49,840 nucleotides of DNA from Burkholderia sp. Ac-20379 (GCF_017104645.1 NZ_JAAGPF010000014.1:1-49840); one strand, 5' to 3'. Shown: positions 37,063-46,625, counted from the stretch's first letter. Notes: a model not told the origin generated them from the letters alone. Program-made: numbers and translations.

Positions 37063-39237
37063 ATGCGACAGATCGGCAAGGCAGAGGGGAAACACACACG
37101 GGCGGGCGGCGCGCGGCGCATGCCGGCGATGCGGCAGGACAGGTTGATCCTGGCCTGCGCGATGGCGTTCGCCTCGTGGAGCGTGCAGGCGCAGGAGACG
37201 GCGCCCGCGCAGGATGCGGCCGCACCGGGGGCGCAGCCGCCGACGGCGCTCGAAACCGTGACCGTGAAGGCCAGCCGGCCGTCGCTGTACTCGGTGCCGG
37301 ACGTCAACGTCGGCGCGCTCGGCGCGAAGGATCCGAAGGATCTGCCGCTGTCGGTGGCGTCGTATTCGAGCGAGCTGATCGAGGCGCAACGCGCGCGCAC
37401 GCTGATGGACGTGCTGAAGAACGACCCTTCGGTGCAGAACACGGCGGTGGGCGGCGCGATGGACAACATCAGCATTCGCGGCTTTCCGGTGGACTGGACC
37501 AACACGATGCGGCGCGACGGCATGCCGGTGGCACCGTACTACGATCAGCCGCTCGAGAACGTCGAGCGCGTGGATGTGCTGAAGGGGCCGTCGGGCTTCC
37601 TGTACGGCGTGAATTCGCCGGGCGGCACGGTCAATTACGTGCTCAAGCGCCCGACGCGCGACCGCTTCACCACCGTCACCGGCGAGACGCGCAGCTACGA
37701 CGGCTACTACGGCGCCGTCGACACGGGCGGCCCGATCGGCGACGGCCGCTTCGGCTACCGCTTCAACGCCGCCGGCGAGAAGGTCGGCAACTTCGGCCAT
37801 GCGGGCGACCTGCGCCGCACGTTCGTGAGCGGCGCGCTCGACTGGGCGATCTCGCCGCGCGCGCTGCTGCGCTTCAACTTCGATTACCAGAACAAGCGGC
37901 TCGCCGCGCAGCCGGTGATCGGCACGCAGCCCGACGGCGCGCTGCCGCCGATGTTCGATCCGCGCACGCTGCTGGGCCAGCCCTGGCTGCAATACAGCAC
38001 GAATACCTTCAACGTCGGCGGCCAGTTCGACTACAAGCTGACCGACAACTGGAGCTTCACGACGCAGATCGCGCAGTCGTACAACAACCGCGATGCCGCG
38101 TTCCCCGATGTCTATTCGGTGGCGCCGAACGGCAACATCCTCAGCGGCGATATTTATCTGTCGCCGAGCCAGAGCTACCGCGTGCTGTCCACCAACACCT
38201 TCGTGACCGGCAAGTTCGGCACCGGGCCGCTCAAGCACCAGCTGGTCGCCGGTATCTCGACGCGCAACTACGATTCGCAGCAGGGCGGCTTCGGCGTGAT
38301 TCCGATCACGGTCGGCAATATCTTCAGCCCCGTCTATTCGGCGCCGCAAGGCACGACCTATCCGGCCAAGACGGCCACCAGGAACTTCCAGCCGAGCGTG
38401 TTCGTCAGCGACCTGATCGACATCGGCTCGCACTGGAGCGTGATGCTGGGCCTGCGCCACGTGCGCTATCGCGACGATGCCTATGCGCCGGGCAGCGCCG
38501 ATACGCATTACCAGACCAGCGTCAACGTGCCGTCGGTGGGCGTGGTGTTCAAGCCGCTGCCCGCGCTGTCCACCTATCTCAGCTATGCCGAAGGCTTCGA
38601 GGAGGGCGGCGTGGCGCCCTATAACGCGCTCAATGCCGGCGCGACCCTGTCGCCCGTGAAAAGCAAGCAGTACGAAGCGGGGATGAAGGCCGACGTGGGC
38701 CGCGATCTCAGTGTCAACGCCGCGGTGTTCCGCATCGAGAAATCGCTGCAGTACGTGAACGGCGCGAACTACTACGTGCAGGCCGGCACCGAGCGCCACG
38801 TCGGCGTGGAGCTGACGGCCAACGGCCGCGTGACGCGCGACCTGTCGATCGTGGCGGGCGCGTCCTACCTGCATACCGAGCAGATCGGCACCGGCGACGC
38901 CAGCACCGACGGCAAGCGTGCGGCCAACGTACCGACGTTCCAGGCCAGCGCCTTCCTCGACTATCGGGTTGCGGCCGTGCACGGTCTGAACCTCGACGCC
39001 GGCGTGTACTACGTCGGCGCGCGTCCGCTCGATGCGGCCAACACCGTGTCGCTGCCGGGCTATGTGCGCTTCGACGCGGGCGCGCGCTACCAGATGCGGA
39101 TCGGCGGCCACAACACGATCTTCCGCGCCGGCGTGCAGAACCTGACCGACAAGCGCTACTGGGCCGCCGCCAACTACAACGCGGTGTGGCCGGGCCAGCC
39201 GCGTACGTTCTTCCTGTCGGCGCAGGTCGACATGTAA
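37063..39237 (+). CDS. TonB-dependent receptor, second copy without STN domain
   Basis: A 724-residue outer-membrane receptor with a signal peptide (about 1-46, ending VQA). The N-terminal TonB-box region is LETVTVKAS. The plug contains RVDVLKGPSGFLYGVNSPGGTVNYVLKRP, and the barrel ends in AQVDM. It lacks the STN extension, so it imports but does not signal to FecR. ATG 37063 was chosen for the GGAAG site; the internal ATG at 37129 would also give a signal peptide. It is separated by 188 bases from the first receptor. The next sequence is an integrase fragment, so this receptor may be the last gene of the acquired region. Confidence 0.9.
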   Translation: MRQIGKAEGKHTRAGGARRMPAMRQDRLILACAMAFASWSVQAQETAPAQDAAAPGAQPPTALETVTVKASRPSLYSVPDVNVGALGAKDPKDLPLSVASYSSELIEAQRARTLMDVLKNDPSVQNTAVGGAMDNISIRGFPVDWTNTMRRDGMPVAPYYDQPLENVERVDVLKGPSGFLYGVNSPGGTVNYVLKRPTRDRFTTVTGETRSYDGYYGAVDTGGPIGDGRFGYRFNAAGEKVGNFGHAGDLRRTFVSGALDWAISPRALLRFNFDYQNKRLAAQPVIGTQPDGALPPMFDPRTLLGQPWLQYSTNTFNVGGQFDYKLTDNWSFTTQIAQSYNNRDAAFPDVYSVAPNGNILSGDIYLSPSQSYRVLSTNTFVTGKFGTGPLKHQLVAGISTRNYDSQQGGFGVIPITVGNIFSPVYSAPQGTTYPAKTATRNFQPSVFVSDLIDIGSHWSVMLGLRHVRYRDDAYAPGSADTHYQTSVNVPSVGVVFKPLPALSTYLSYAEGFEEGGVAPYNALNAGATLSPVKSKQYEAGMKADVGRDLSVNAAVFRIEKSLQYVNGANYYVQAGTERHVGVELTANGRVTRDLSIVAGASYLHTEQIGTGDASTDGKRAANVPTFQASAFLDYRVAAVHGLNLDAGVYYVGARPLDAANTVSLPGYVRFDAGARYQMRIGGHNTIFRAGVQNLTDKRYWAAANYNAVWPGQPRTFFLSAQVDM

Positions 39238-39322
39238 GCCGCTTCACGAGGGCCGTCGAGCGCCACCGAGAGACGACGGTACCGGACGCGCCGCAGAGCG
39301 CGCCGGCCGTCACCTGCCACGA

Positions 39323-39487
39323 CGCGTGTACGCCGCGGCGGGCATGGCGCTGGAAGTGCTGCAGCAAGTGTTGGGACACGCCTCGCTGCAAACCACCACG
39401 ATCTACGTCAATGCAGAGCAGCAGCGCATGCGTAAGGAATCAGCCGAATACCATGCACGTTTGGCCGCTCGGGCTTTGGAAACATGA
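39323..39487 (+). pseudogene. C-terminal remnant of a tyrosine recombinase/integrase
   Basis: A short reading frame ending at TGA 39485-39487 encodes GMALEVLQQVLGHASLQTTT, then an IYVNAEQQRMR segment. This is the C-terminal catalytic end of phage-type integrases: the HxxR-side GHAS box and the nucleophilic Tyr. The rest of the gene is missing; no start, no N-terminus and no upstream Arg-box are found in the 85 bases back to the receptor stop. Together with 39488-39640, where I see no gene but a direct repeat ATTTGGGTAA (twice), it makes a 403-base gene-free junction. It probably marks an old insertion boundary of the accessory region. Confidence 0.75.
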
Positions 39488-39640
39488 AATCCGTGAAACT
39501 CGGAAGTTATTTGGGTAACGACGTGCCCGCTAACTGGCTTTTTCGGCTCGAAATGCCCCTTCGACGGAAGCGATTTGGGTAATTTCGGGGAAATGAATCG
39601 AGTACCTCTACAGTAATCGCTCCACGACCCGACGCGTGTA

Positions 39641-41749
39641 TCACATACGGGCGCGGTCGAGCGCATCGAGTATCGCGGAGGTGTTCAACAATTCGGGAAG
39701 GGCCCGGCCGTTCGGCGCGCCGGGCCCGTACACCACGTCGAGCGGAATGCCGGCGCGGCCGAAGCCGTCCACGTAGCGCGCGATGCCGGGATCGGCGTGA
39801 CTCCAGTCGGCGCGCATGCGCACGAGGTTCGGCGCGGCAAGCGCGCGCTGGATCTCGGGCCGGCGCAGGACGGTCAGCGCGTTGACCTTGCAGGTCAGGC
39901 ACCAGGTGGCGTCGACGTCGACGAATACCGTCTTGCCCTTCGCCACCAGTGTTGGGATCCGCGCCGGATCGAACGCCTGCCAGCCGTCGCCGGCGGGGGG
40001 CGCTGCAGTGCGGCTTGCCGCCGCCGCGGCCGGCGCCGAGTCGTGTTCTTTCGGCAGCGCCGCGACGACGATCGCGCCGATCGCGAGCCCCGCAAGCAGC
40101 GGGGTCGTCCAGCGCGATGCCGGCGCCTTGCCCGCCCCGGACAGCAGCGCGCGCATGCCGAGCAGCGCCGCGATCACCAGCGCGACCGCGAGCGCGATAC
40201 GCACGCCGGTGGCGCTCGCCAGCAACACCAACAGCCATCCGGTCGTCGCCAACAGCAAGAGTCCGAGCAGGGTTCGTACACGGTTCATCCACGGGCCGGG
40301 ACGCGGCAGCCAGGCAACCAGCGACGGTGCGATCGCTATCGCGAGGAAGGGCGACGACATGCCCAGCCCCATCGCGAGCAGCACGGCGACGATCTCGACG
40401 GGGCCGCGCCCGAGCGCAAAGCCGATCGCCGTGCCGACCAGCGGCGCGGAACACGGCGTGGCCAGCAAGGTCGAGAACGCGCCCGAAACGAACGCCTCGG
40501 CGAGCGGGCCGCGCGTGGTGGCGGTGCCTGCCAGGTCGGCGAGCGTGCGCGGCAGGCCGATCGCGAGCCAGTCGAACAGGCTCGCCGCGAAGAGCGCGGT
40601 CGCCACGGCCATGCTCGCGAGAAACCACGGTTGCTGGAACTGAATGCCCCAGCCGATTGCGACGCCGCCGAGCTTCAGCGCGCTCAGCGCCAGGGCCAGC
40701 AAGGCAAACGCGGCAAGGGTGCCGAGCACGGACGCGCCGGCAAGCCGGCTCGTCGACCGGCGCGAGGCGCCGGCCGTCTTCAGCAGGGCGAACGCCTTCA
40801 GCGACAGAACCGGCAGCACGCACGGCATCAGGTTGAGGATCAGGCCGCCCGCGAACGCGGTGAGCAGGATCGACAGCAGCGGCAGGATCGACGCGCGGCC
40901 GTTCGCGCTTGCGGGGCCGATTTCGACGGCGCGGGCGCCATCGACGAGCGTCAGGGTCATCGACTGCGCGTTGCCGGTCGAGCCGGGCAGCGCGACGTCC
41001 AGTTCGGCGTCGCGCCGATCGTTCGACAGCCGGACGACCGGCGCCGCAGGCAGCCCGCTGCCCGCGCCTTCGACGAACAGGTCGGGGGCCGTGAACGGCA
41101 GCGTGCTGCTGCGCAGATGGATGTCGAGGCTGCGTACGCCCGCGTGCATCGAGATGTCGCTGGAGATCACCGAGATTCCGGCCTGGGCGGCAGGCACCGG
41201 CACGGCGCGTCGCGCCGCGTCGAGTTCGGCGGCTTCCGCCGAGGCCGGCGGCGGATCCGTCGCGGCCGGCAGCGCGAGCGTCAACGCCGCATGCTCGGGG
41301 ACACAGACATTCGAGCAGGCCGCGTAGTCGAGCGTCAGGTTCAGATGCGCCGGCGCGCCGGCCTGGCGAAGCCGGATCGTCGTGGGCAGCACGACATCCT
41401 CGCGATACACCGCGTTTTGCAGTCCGTCGATCACGAGCCGCGTCGGCGCCGGCCACTGCATCGTGGCCGACGCCACGTCCGGCGCGTGCGACCAGTCCGG
41501 ATGCGGGGCGACGCCGGCATCGCCGGGGGTGCGCCAATAGCCGTGCCAGCCGCGTGGGAAATGAAATTCGATGCCGGCCTGCAGCGAGGTGCCGGCCACC
41601 GCGTCGACGGCGGTGACGAGGCGCGCCTGCGCACGCGCGTCGCCGACCCAAACGGACGCGGCGGCGTGGGCGGCGCTCGCCTGACCGAGCGCCGCCGCGC
41701 ACAGTGCCGCCGCGAGTATGCCGCCCAGCCGCGTGCTCGGGTTTCGCAT
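39641..41749 (-). CDS. dsbD: Thiol:disulfide interchange protein DsbD/ScsB
   Basis: A 702-residue inner-membrane reductase that carries electrons from cytoplasmic thioredoxin to periplasmic thiols. A signal segment (about 1-29) precedes an N-terminal periplasmic domain with YAACSNVCVPEHA (CxxxC). The central membrane domain carries PCVLPVLSLKAF and LATPCSAPLVGTA cysteines. The C-terminal thioredoxin-like domain has VDATWCLTCK (CxxC). GGGAGG precedes ATG 41749; an upstream in-frame ATG at 41800 reaches into the next gene and is less likely. The DUF1223 gene lies just upstream on the same strand. The length and N-terminal region fit the ScsB-like subgroup. Confidence 0.9.
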   Translation of the reverse strand: MRNPSTRLGGILAAALCAAALGQASAAHAAASVWVGDARAQARLVTAVDAVAGTSLQAGIEFHFPRGWHGYWRTPGDAGVAPHPDWSHAPDVASATMQWPAPTRLVIDGLQNAVYREDVVLPTTIRLRQAGAPAHLNLTLDYAACSNVCVPEHAALTLALPAATDPPPASAEAAELDAARRAVPVPAAQAGISVISSDISMHAGVRSLDIHLRSSTLPFTAPDLFVEGAGSGLPAAPVVRLSNDRRDAELDVALPGSTGNAQSMTLTLVDGARAVEIGPASANGRASILPLLSILLTAFAGGLILNLMPCVLPVLSLKAFALLKTAGASRRSTSRLAGASVLGTLAAFALLALALSALKLGGVAIGWGIQFQQPWFLASMAVATALFAASLFDWLAIGLPRTLADLAGTATTRGPLAEAFVSGAFSTLLATPCSAPLVGTAIGFALGRGPVEIVAVLLAMGLGMSSPFLAIAIAPSLVAWLPRPGPWMNRVRTLLGLLLLATTGWLLVLLASATGVRIALAVALVIAALLGMRALLSGAGKAPASRWTTPLLAGLAIGAIVVAALPKEHDSAPAAAAASRTAAPPAGDGWQAFDPARIPTLVAKGKTVFVDVDATWCLTCKVNALTVLRRPEIQRALAAPNLVRMRADWSHADPGIARYVDGFGRAGIPLDVVYGPGAPNGRALPELLNTSAILDALDRARM

Positions 41750-41774
41750 TGCCGCCTCCCGGTGCGCCGCCCGC

Positions 41775-42485
41775 TCAGTGCGCACCGGCGTCCGCGACAC
41801 GCGCGGCGCCGACGATCCTGCCGTCCGGCGCTTCCAGCAGCACTGCCAGCCGTTCGCCCGACACGGGAGCCGTCTTGAGCGCCAGTGCGGCGCCCGACCA
41901 TTCGCCGATCGGCATGAAGCTGCGCACGATATTCGATTCGGTCAGCGTGCGGCCCGAGTTTTCGCCGCGTCCGATCGCGGTGGCGTGGCGCGTGTCGTAG
42001 CCGACCAGCAGCACACGGGCCCGCCCGGCGCCCGCGCCAACCGACACCGTGACCGTGCCGCCGTCGCGGCTCGCGTCGACGGCGGCGGCCGTCACGCTCG
42101 ACGTCTTCGCTTTCGCGATCGCGGCATTGACTGCGCCGCGATCGGAGCCGACCACGCCGGCTGCGCCGTCGATCACCATCTCGGGCGTGTACGAGCCGTC
42201 TCCGAAGCGCTGGGCGTAGCGCGCCTGTCGATCCGTGGCGAGGTCCAGCGAATAGGGATCCTTCCAGCCGAGCTGGTTCCAGTAGGTCACGTGAAACGCT
42301 AGCGGCAGCACATCGGCGCGCGTATCGCCAAGTTCGGAGAGAAAGCGGTCGGCCGGCGGACACGACGAGCAACCTTGCGAGGTATACAACTCCACGACGA
42401 CGGGGCGTGACGCCGCGGCGAACGCGTGGGCGCTGGCGAGCACGGCGGAACCGGCGCACAGGGCGAGAAGAAAACGGGGCAGCAT
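41775..42485 (-). CDS. Secreted DUF1223 protein (thioredoxin-like)
   Basis: A 236-residue protein with a signal peptide (about 1-24) and the DUF1223 opening VVVELYTSQGCSSCPPADRFL, where a Cys-x-x-Cys pair stands at the usual thioredoxin-like position. Further hallmarks are HVTYWNQLGWKDPYS and YTPEMVIDG. The family is periplasmic and often sits beside thiol-redox genes; here the DsbD gene is 25 bases downstream in the same direction, so DsbD is a likely electron donor. TGGAG precedes ATG 42485. The 256 bases between this gene and the RpiR regulator show nothing I can name. Confidence 0.85.
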   Translation of the reverse strand: MLPRFLLALCAGSAVLASAHAFAAASRPVVVELYTSQGCSSCPPADRFLSELGDTRADVLPLAFHVTYWNQLGWKDPYSLDLATDRQARYAQRFGDGSYTPEMVIDGAAGVVGSDRGAVNAAIAKAKTSSVTAAAVDASRDGGTVTVSVGAGAGRARVLLVGYDTRHATAIGRGENSGRTLTESNIVRSFMPIGEWSGAALALKTAPVSGERLAVLLEAPDGRIVGAARVADAGAH

Positions 42486-42741
42486 GGCGAACTCCAGTGA
42501 AGGACGTGATGGGTAGTTCGTCGTTTGCCGCCGGCGGGTTACACCCGCTTCGCCGAAACGCGCTCGAAAATACCGGGCTGCGCGGCGAGGTCGCGGTGTC
42601 GTTGGGGATGGCCGCTCGCAGGTCAGCCTGTCGGGCGCCGGATATCGGTGGCTATTCGAGGCTCGGCGACGATCAGAAACGTCGGCCGGGCAAGGCGGTG
42701 TCACCGAACCGGAAACAGGCGGCGCGCGCCCGCTTCCTTCC

Positions 42742-43611
42742 TCATCCCACCGCCGGCCCCGCCAGCTCCATTCGATACGCCACGCTCAAAAACAACGCCT
42801 GCGCGAGACACATCGAGCTCGTCAGCGCGCGGAAGCCGAACGTGCTGCCTTCGCGCGCGAGCAAGGCCACGGCGGCGCGCGGGATCAGCGGACTGAACTG
42901 GCTGTCGGTGATGGCCAGCACGCGGGCGCCGCGCGCCACGGCGGTGTCCACGGCGTCCAGTGTTTCCGGCGCGTACGGCTCGAACGAGATGGCGATCAGC
43001 ACGTCGTCCGGCGTGATTGCGCGCAGTTCGCCCTGCTGTGTGAAACCGAGGCCCTGCAGCCAGTGGATCGGCTTGCCCGTCTGCTGCAGCGAATAGGCGA
43101 GGTAGGCGGCCACCGGGAACGGCCGCCGCGAGGCGATCAGCCAGATCGAGCGCGCGCCGAGCATCAGCTCCACTGCGGCGTCGAGGTCGGGCATCGGCAA
43201 CTGGTCGAGCAGCAGATGCAGGCTATCAATGCTGTTGCCCGTGACTTCCCGGGCAATTCGCGAAGGCGTGATCGGGCCGGAATCGGTATCGATCAGCGAG
43301 CGCAGCCGCTCGTGATACACGAGCTCAGGCGCGAGCCGCCGCGCCGCGCCGGCCCGGAACAGCGCCTGCATCTCGCTGAATCCTGAAAACCCGAAGCGCT
43401 TCGCGAAGCGCACCACGGCCGAAGGCTGCACGCCGCACTGGCGCGCCGTGTCCTGAATCCCCTCGATCGCGATCCGCTCCCCCTGCGCCTCGATGTAGCG
43501 CGCCACCAGTTTGAGCTGACGGCTCAGCCCGTCGAATTCCGCCTGGATCGTCTCCATGAACGCCGCGACGTCGGCGGGCGGGGCGGTATCGGGCAGGGCG
43601 GCTGGGTTCAT
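42742..43611 (-). CDS. MurR/RpiR-family transcriptional regulator
   Basis: A 289-residue regulator. The N-terminal helix-turn-helix of the RpiR type reads QCGVQPSAVVRFAKRFGFSGFSEMQ. A SIS sugar-phosphate-binding domain follows (SIWLIASRRPFPVAAYLAY, VLIAISFEPYAPE, VLAITDS). It points away from the kinase operon starting at 43835, and an AT-rich gap with two related palindromes (43697-43739) lies between. It probably represses or activates that operon in response to a phosphorylated sugar acid made by the kinase. Confidence 0.9.
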   Translation of the reverse strand: MNPAALPDTAPPADVAAFMETIQAEFDGLSRQLKLVARYIEAQGERIAIEGIQDTARQCGVQPSAVVRFAKRFGFSGFSEMQALFRAGAARRLAPELVYHERLRSLIDTDSGPITPSRIAREVTGNSIDSLHLLLDQLPMPDLDAAVELMLGARSIWLIASRRPFPVAAYLAYSLQQTGKPIHWLQGLGFTQQGELRAITPDDVLIAISFEPYAPETLDAVDTAVARGARVLAITDSQFSPLIPRAAVALLAREGSTFGFRALTSSMCLAQALFLSVAYRMELAGPAVG

Positions 43612-43696
43612 GGGGCTTGAAGGTCTCGCAGTGCGGCGTTCGCCGTCGTCGGGAAGGCTGGATTATACGGCCCGGGCGCCACCCGTCTCATTGATC

Positions 43697-43739
43697 GGAA
43701 AATAAATTCCAATTTAAAAAGTATTGGAAATTTATTTCC
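43697..43739 (-). promoter_or_regulatory. Double palindromic operator between RpiR regulator and kinase operon
   Basis: GGAAAATAAATTCC (43697-43710) and GGAAATTTATTTCC (43726-43739) are each near-perfect palindromes. Together they form a 17-bp inverted repeat (14 of 17 pairs match) with a 9-base spacer, TTAAAAAGT. The AT-rich patch stands out in a GC-rich window and lies in the divergent gap of an RpiR gene, so it is the likely operator/promoter. Confidence 0.65.
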
Positions 43740-43834
43740 ATTTGAGTAGACTGCGTTCCATGCCCGAGACGCCGGATGGCACCGGGCTCACGAAGACAGC
43801 CCCGCAGCGGGCGCAGATTGGAGATACGTGGCGC

Positions 43835-45784
43835 ATGGAACTTCCTTTTCCCTCAGGTCGGTCGATCGACGTGGCCTGCCTCGGCCGGCTCGGCGTCGAT
43901 CTCTACGCCGACCAGATCGGCTGCAGCCTCGAAGACGCAACCCGGTTTTCCAAATACCTCGGCGGTTCGTCGGCCAACATCGCGTTCGGCACGGCGCGGC
44001 TCGGGCTGGCCTCGGCGATGATCTCGCGCGTCGGCAACGAGCAGAACGGCCGTTTCCTCGTCAACACGTTGAAAAATGAAGGCTGCGACGTTTCGCAGAT
44101 CCAGGTCGATCCGCAACGTCTGACGGCCATGGTGCTGCTGGGCATCAAGGATCAGCACACGTTTCCGCTGCTGTTCCTGCGCGAGAACTGCGCGGACATG
44201 GCGATCGAGGCCGAGGCGATCGACGCCGCGTTTCTCGCCGATTGCCGCAGCCTGCTGATCACGGGCACCCACCTGAGCACGCCGGCCATGCTCGCCACCT
44301 GCCGCCACGCGCTCGACATCGCGGGTCGACACGGCCTGGTACGCGTGCTCGACATCGATTACCGCCCCGTGCTGTGGGGCCTGACGAGCCGCGGCGACGG
44401 CGAGACGCGCTATATCGGCAACGACGGCGTGAGCCGCCATCTGCAGGCCCAGCTTGGCCAGTTCGAGCTGATCATCGGCACCGAGGAGGAGTGGATCATC
44501 GCGGGCGGCGTGGAGGGCGACCTGATCGCTAGCCTGCGTCGTGCGCGCGAATGCACGCAGGCGGCATTCGTCGTGAAGCGCGGCGCGCTCGGTTGCAGCA
44601 TCGTGCCGGGCGCGATTCCCGATTCGATCGACGATGCGCTGACCGTGCTCGGCGAGCGCATCGAGGTGTTGAACGTGCTGGGCGCCGGCGACGCCTTCGC
44701 GTCGGGGCTGTTGTCGGGGCTGCTGCGCGGCAAGGACTGGCGCGAATCGGCGTCCATCGCCAATGCCTGCGGCGCGATCGTGGTGTCGCGTCATGGCTGT
44801 GCGCCGGCCATGCCGACGCCGGACGAACTCGCGCACTGGTTCTCCGGGCATCGTCATCCGCGCCCCGATCAGGATCCGCAACTGGCGCATTTGCATCGGG
44901 TGTCGGTCAAGCGGCGCGCGTGGCCCGAGCTGCACGTGCTCGCCTACGATCACCGCCCGCAGTTCCTGGAGATGGCCGATGCCGCCGGCGCACCGCCCGA
45001 GCGGGCCGCCGCGCTGAAGCACCAGCTCAACGCGGTGCTGGCGCGGATCGAGCGCGATTACCCCGATTGCCGCGGCAAGCTCGGCCTGCTGCTCGACGGT
45101 CGGCCCGGGCTCGGCGAATCGGCGTTGCACGCGGCGACCGGGCGCGGCTGGTGGGTCGGTCGCCCGGTGGAGTTGCCGGGTTCGCGCCCGCTGCAGTTCG
45201 ACGGCAGCGAATCGGTGGCGACCGGCCTCGCACACTGGCCGCTCGAACAGGTGGTCAAGTGCCTCGTGCTGATTCATCCCGACGACGAGGCGGCCCTGCG
45301 CGCGCAACAACTGGCGCGGCTGCGCGAGCTGTGGGAAGCCACGCGCGCGAGCGGGCACGAACTGCTGCTCGAGATCATCCCGCCGGCGGCCACGCTTGCG
45401 CCCGACGATGCAGGCGAGGCCGTGGTGCGGATGATCCGCGAGCTGTATGCGCTCGGCTTCCGGCCCGAGTGGTGGAAGGTCGGCACGATGTCGGCGGCCA
45501 ACTGGGAGGTGCTCGATGCGCTGGTGCGCGAGCAGGATCCGTATTGCCGAGGCGCCGTGATTCTCGGTCTGGCTCAGCCGATCGAGCAACTGGTTGAGGC
45601 GTTCGCGCAGGCTCGCGCACCGATCGTCAAGGGCTTCATGGTCGGCCGCTCGGTGTGGTCGGAGCCGGGTGCGGCCTGGCTGCGCGGCGAGATCGACGAT
45701 GCGACGCTGCAGGCACGGATCGCCGCCAATTTCCTCGCGCTGATCCGGGGCTGGCAATCACGGCATGAACGCCACGCTGGCTGA
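43835..45784 (+). CDS. iolC: PfkB-type 5-dehydro-2-deoxygluconokinase fused to DUF2090
   Basis: A 649-residue fusion. The N-terminal PfkB kinase half (about 1-325) has the YLGGSSANIAFGTARLGL substrate loop and NVLGAGDAFASGLL with the catalytic Asp. The C-terminal half (about 345-645) is DUF2090, with HVLAYDHRPQFLEMAD and LGLLLDGRPG, an aldolase-like barrel. This is the proteobacterial IolC architecture. IolC phosphorylates 5-dehydro-2-deoxygluconate in myo-inositol breakdown, and the barrel may cleave the product to DHAP and malonate semialdehyde (inference from the absence of IolJ in genomes with the fusion). No iolB, iolD, iolE or iolG lies beside it. The in-frame start at 43760 is possible, but 43835 fits the family. 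Confidence 0.85.
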   Translation: MELPFPSGRSIDVACLGRLGVDLYADQIGCSLEDATRFSKYLGGSSANIAFGTARLGLASAMISRVGNEQNGRFLVNTLKNEGCDVSQIQVDPQRLTAMVLLGIKDQHTFPLLFLRENCADMAIEAEAIDAAFLADCRSLLITGTHLSTPAMLATCRHALDIAGRHGLVRVLDIDYRPVLWGLTSRGDGETRYIGNDGVSRHLQAQLGQFELIIGTEEEWIIAGGVEGDLIASLRRARECTQAAFVVKRGALGCSIVPGAIPDSIDDALTVLGERIEVLNVLGAGDAFASGLLSGLLRGKDWRESASIANACGAIVVSRHGCAPAMPTPDELAHWFSGHRHPRPDQDPQLAHLHRVSVKRRAWPELHVLAYDHRPQFLEMADAAGAPPERAAALKHQLNAVLARIERDYPDCRGKLGLLLDGRPGLGESALHAATGRGWWVGRPVELPGSRPLQFDGSESVATGLAHWPLEQVVKCLVLIHPDDEAALRAQQLARLRELWEATRASGHELLLEIIPPAATLAPDDAGEAVVRMIRELYALGFRPEWWKVGTMSAANWEVLDALVREQDPYCRGAVILGLAQPIEQLVEAFAQARAPIVKGFMVGRSVWSEPGAAWLRGEIDDATLQARIAANFLALIRGWQSRHERHAG

Positions 45785-45811
45785 ACCACGATATCGATCC
45801 AGGAGACGAAC

Positions 45812-46618
45812 ATGAACGACAACACTTCCACGCAGCGCCTCGCCTCGCGCACGGCTCTGATTACGGGCAGCGCCAGCGGGCTGGGCCTCGCGACGGCGCG
45901 TCGGCTGCTCGGCGAAGGCGCGCAGGTGGCGCTGGCCGACCTCGATTCGGCAGCACTTGATCGCGCCGCAGCCTCGCTCGAGGCGCCCGCCGGGCGCGTG
46001 CGCGGCTACCGGCTCGACGTGCGCGACGCCGCGAATGTCGAGGCCGTCGTGGCGCAGGCCGAAGCCGATTTCGGCCGCATCGACATCCTCGTCAACAGCG
46101 CCGGCGTCAGCTATCAGGGCTCCGTGCTCGACAATCCGCTCGACGCCTGGGAGCGCGTGATCGGCATTAACCTGACGGGCACCTATCTCTGTACCCAGGC
46201 CGTCGCGCGCCGCATGGCGGAGCGTCGCTACGGCCGCATCGTGATGTTGGCCTCGATCTCGGGTCAGCAGGTGTGGTCGGGGCGCGTCGCGTATTCGTCG
46301 TCGAAGGCGGGCGTGTTGGGGCTGGCGAAATCCTGTGCGATCGACCTCGCGCCGTTCGGCATCACCGTGAATTCGGTGTCGCCCGGCCCGATCGAGACAC
46401 CGCAAACCGCCGCGCTGCACAACCAGCTGATCCGCGACACGATCGTGCAGGCCACGCCGATGGCGCGCTACGGCCGCCCCGACGAAGTGGCCGATGCGAT
46501 TGCGTTCCTCGCCAGCGACGATGCTCGTTTCGTGACGGGCCACGACCTCGTGGTGGACGGCGGCCTCACCAGCGCCGCGATCCTCTACGACCTCGCGAAG
46601 AACCCGCAACCGAGCTGA
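45812..46618 (+). CDS. Short-chain dehydrogenase/reductase (SDR)
   Basis: A 268-residue classical SDR. Cofactor loop TGSASGLG near residue 19, NSAG of the fourth strand, and catalytic YSSSK with Ser of SISG before it are all present. AGGAG precedes ATG 45812. Placed 27 bases after the kinase gene and 7 before the phosphatase, it belongs to the sugar-acid operon. It likely oxidises or reduces the imported sugar acid, for example a gluconate 5-dehydrogenase-type step. Asp in ALADLD after the second strand suggests NAD(H) preference. Confidence 0.88.
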   Translation: MNDNTSTQRLASRTALITGSASGLGLATARRLLGEGAQVALADLDSAALDRAAASLEAPAGRVRGYRLDVRDAANVEAVVAQAEADFGRIDILVNSAGVSYQGSVLDNPLDAWERVIGINLTGTYLCTQAVARRMAERRYGRIVMLASISGQQVWSGRVAYSSSKAGVLGLAKSCAIDLAPFGITVNSVSPGPIETPQTAALHNQLIRDTIVQATPMARYGRPDEVADAIAFLASDDARFVTGHDLVVDGGLTSAAILYDLAKNPQPS

Positions 46619-46625
46619 GCCCGCC

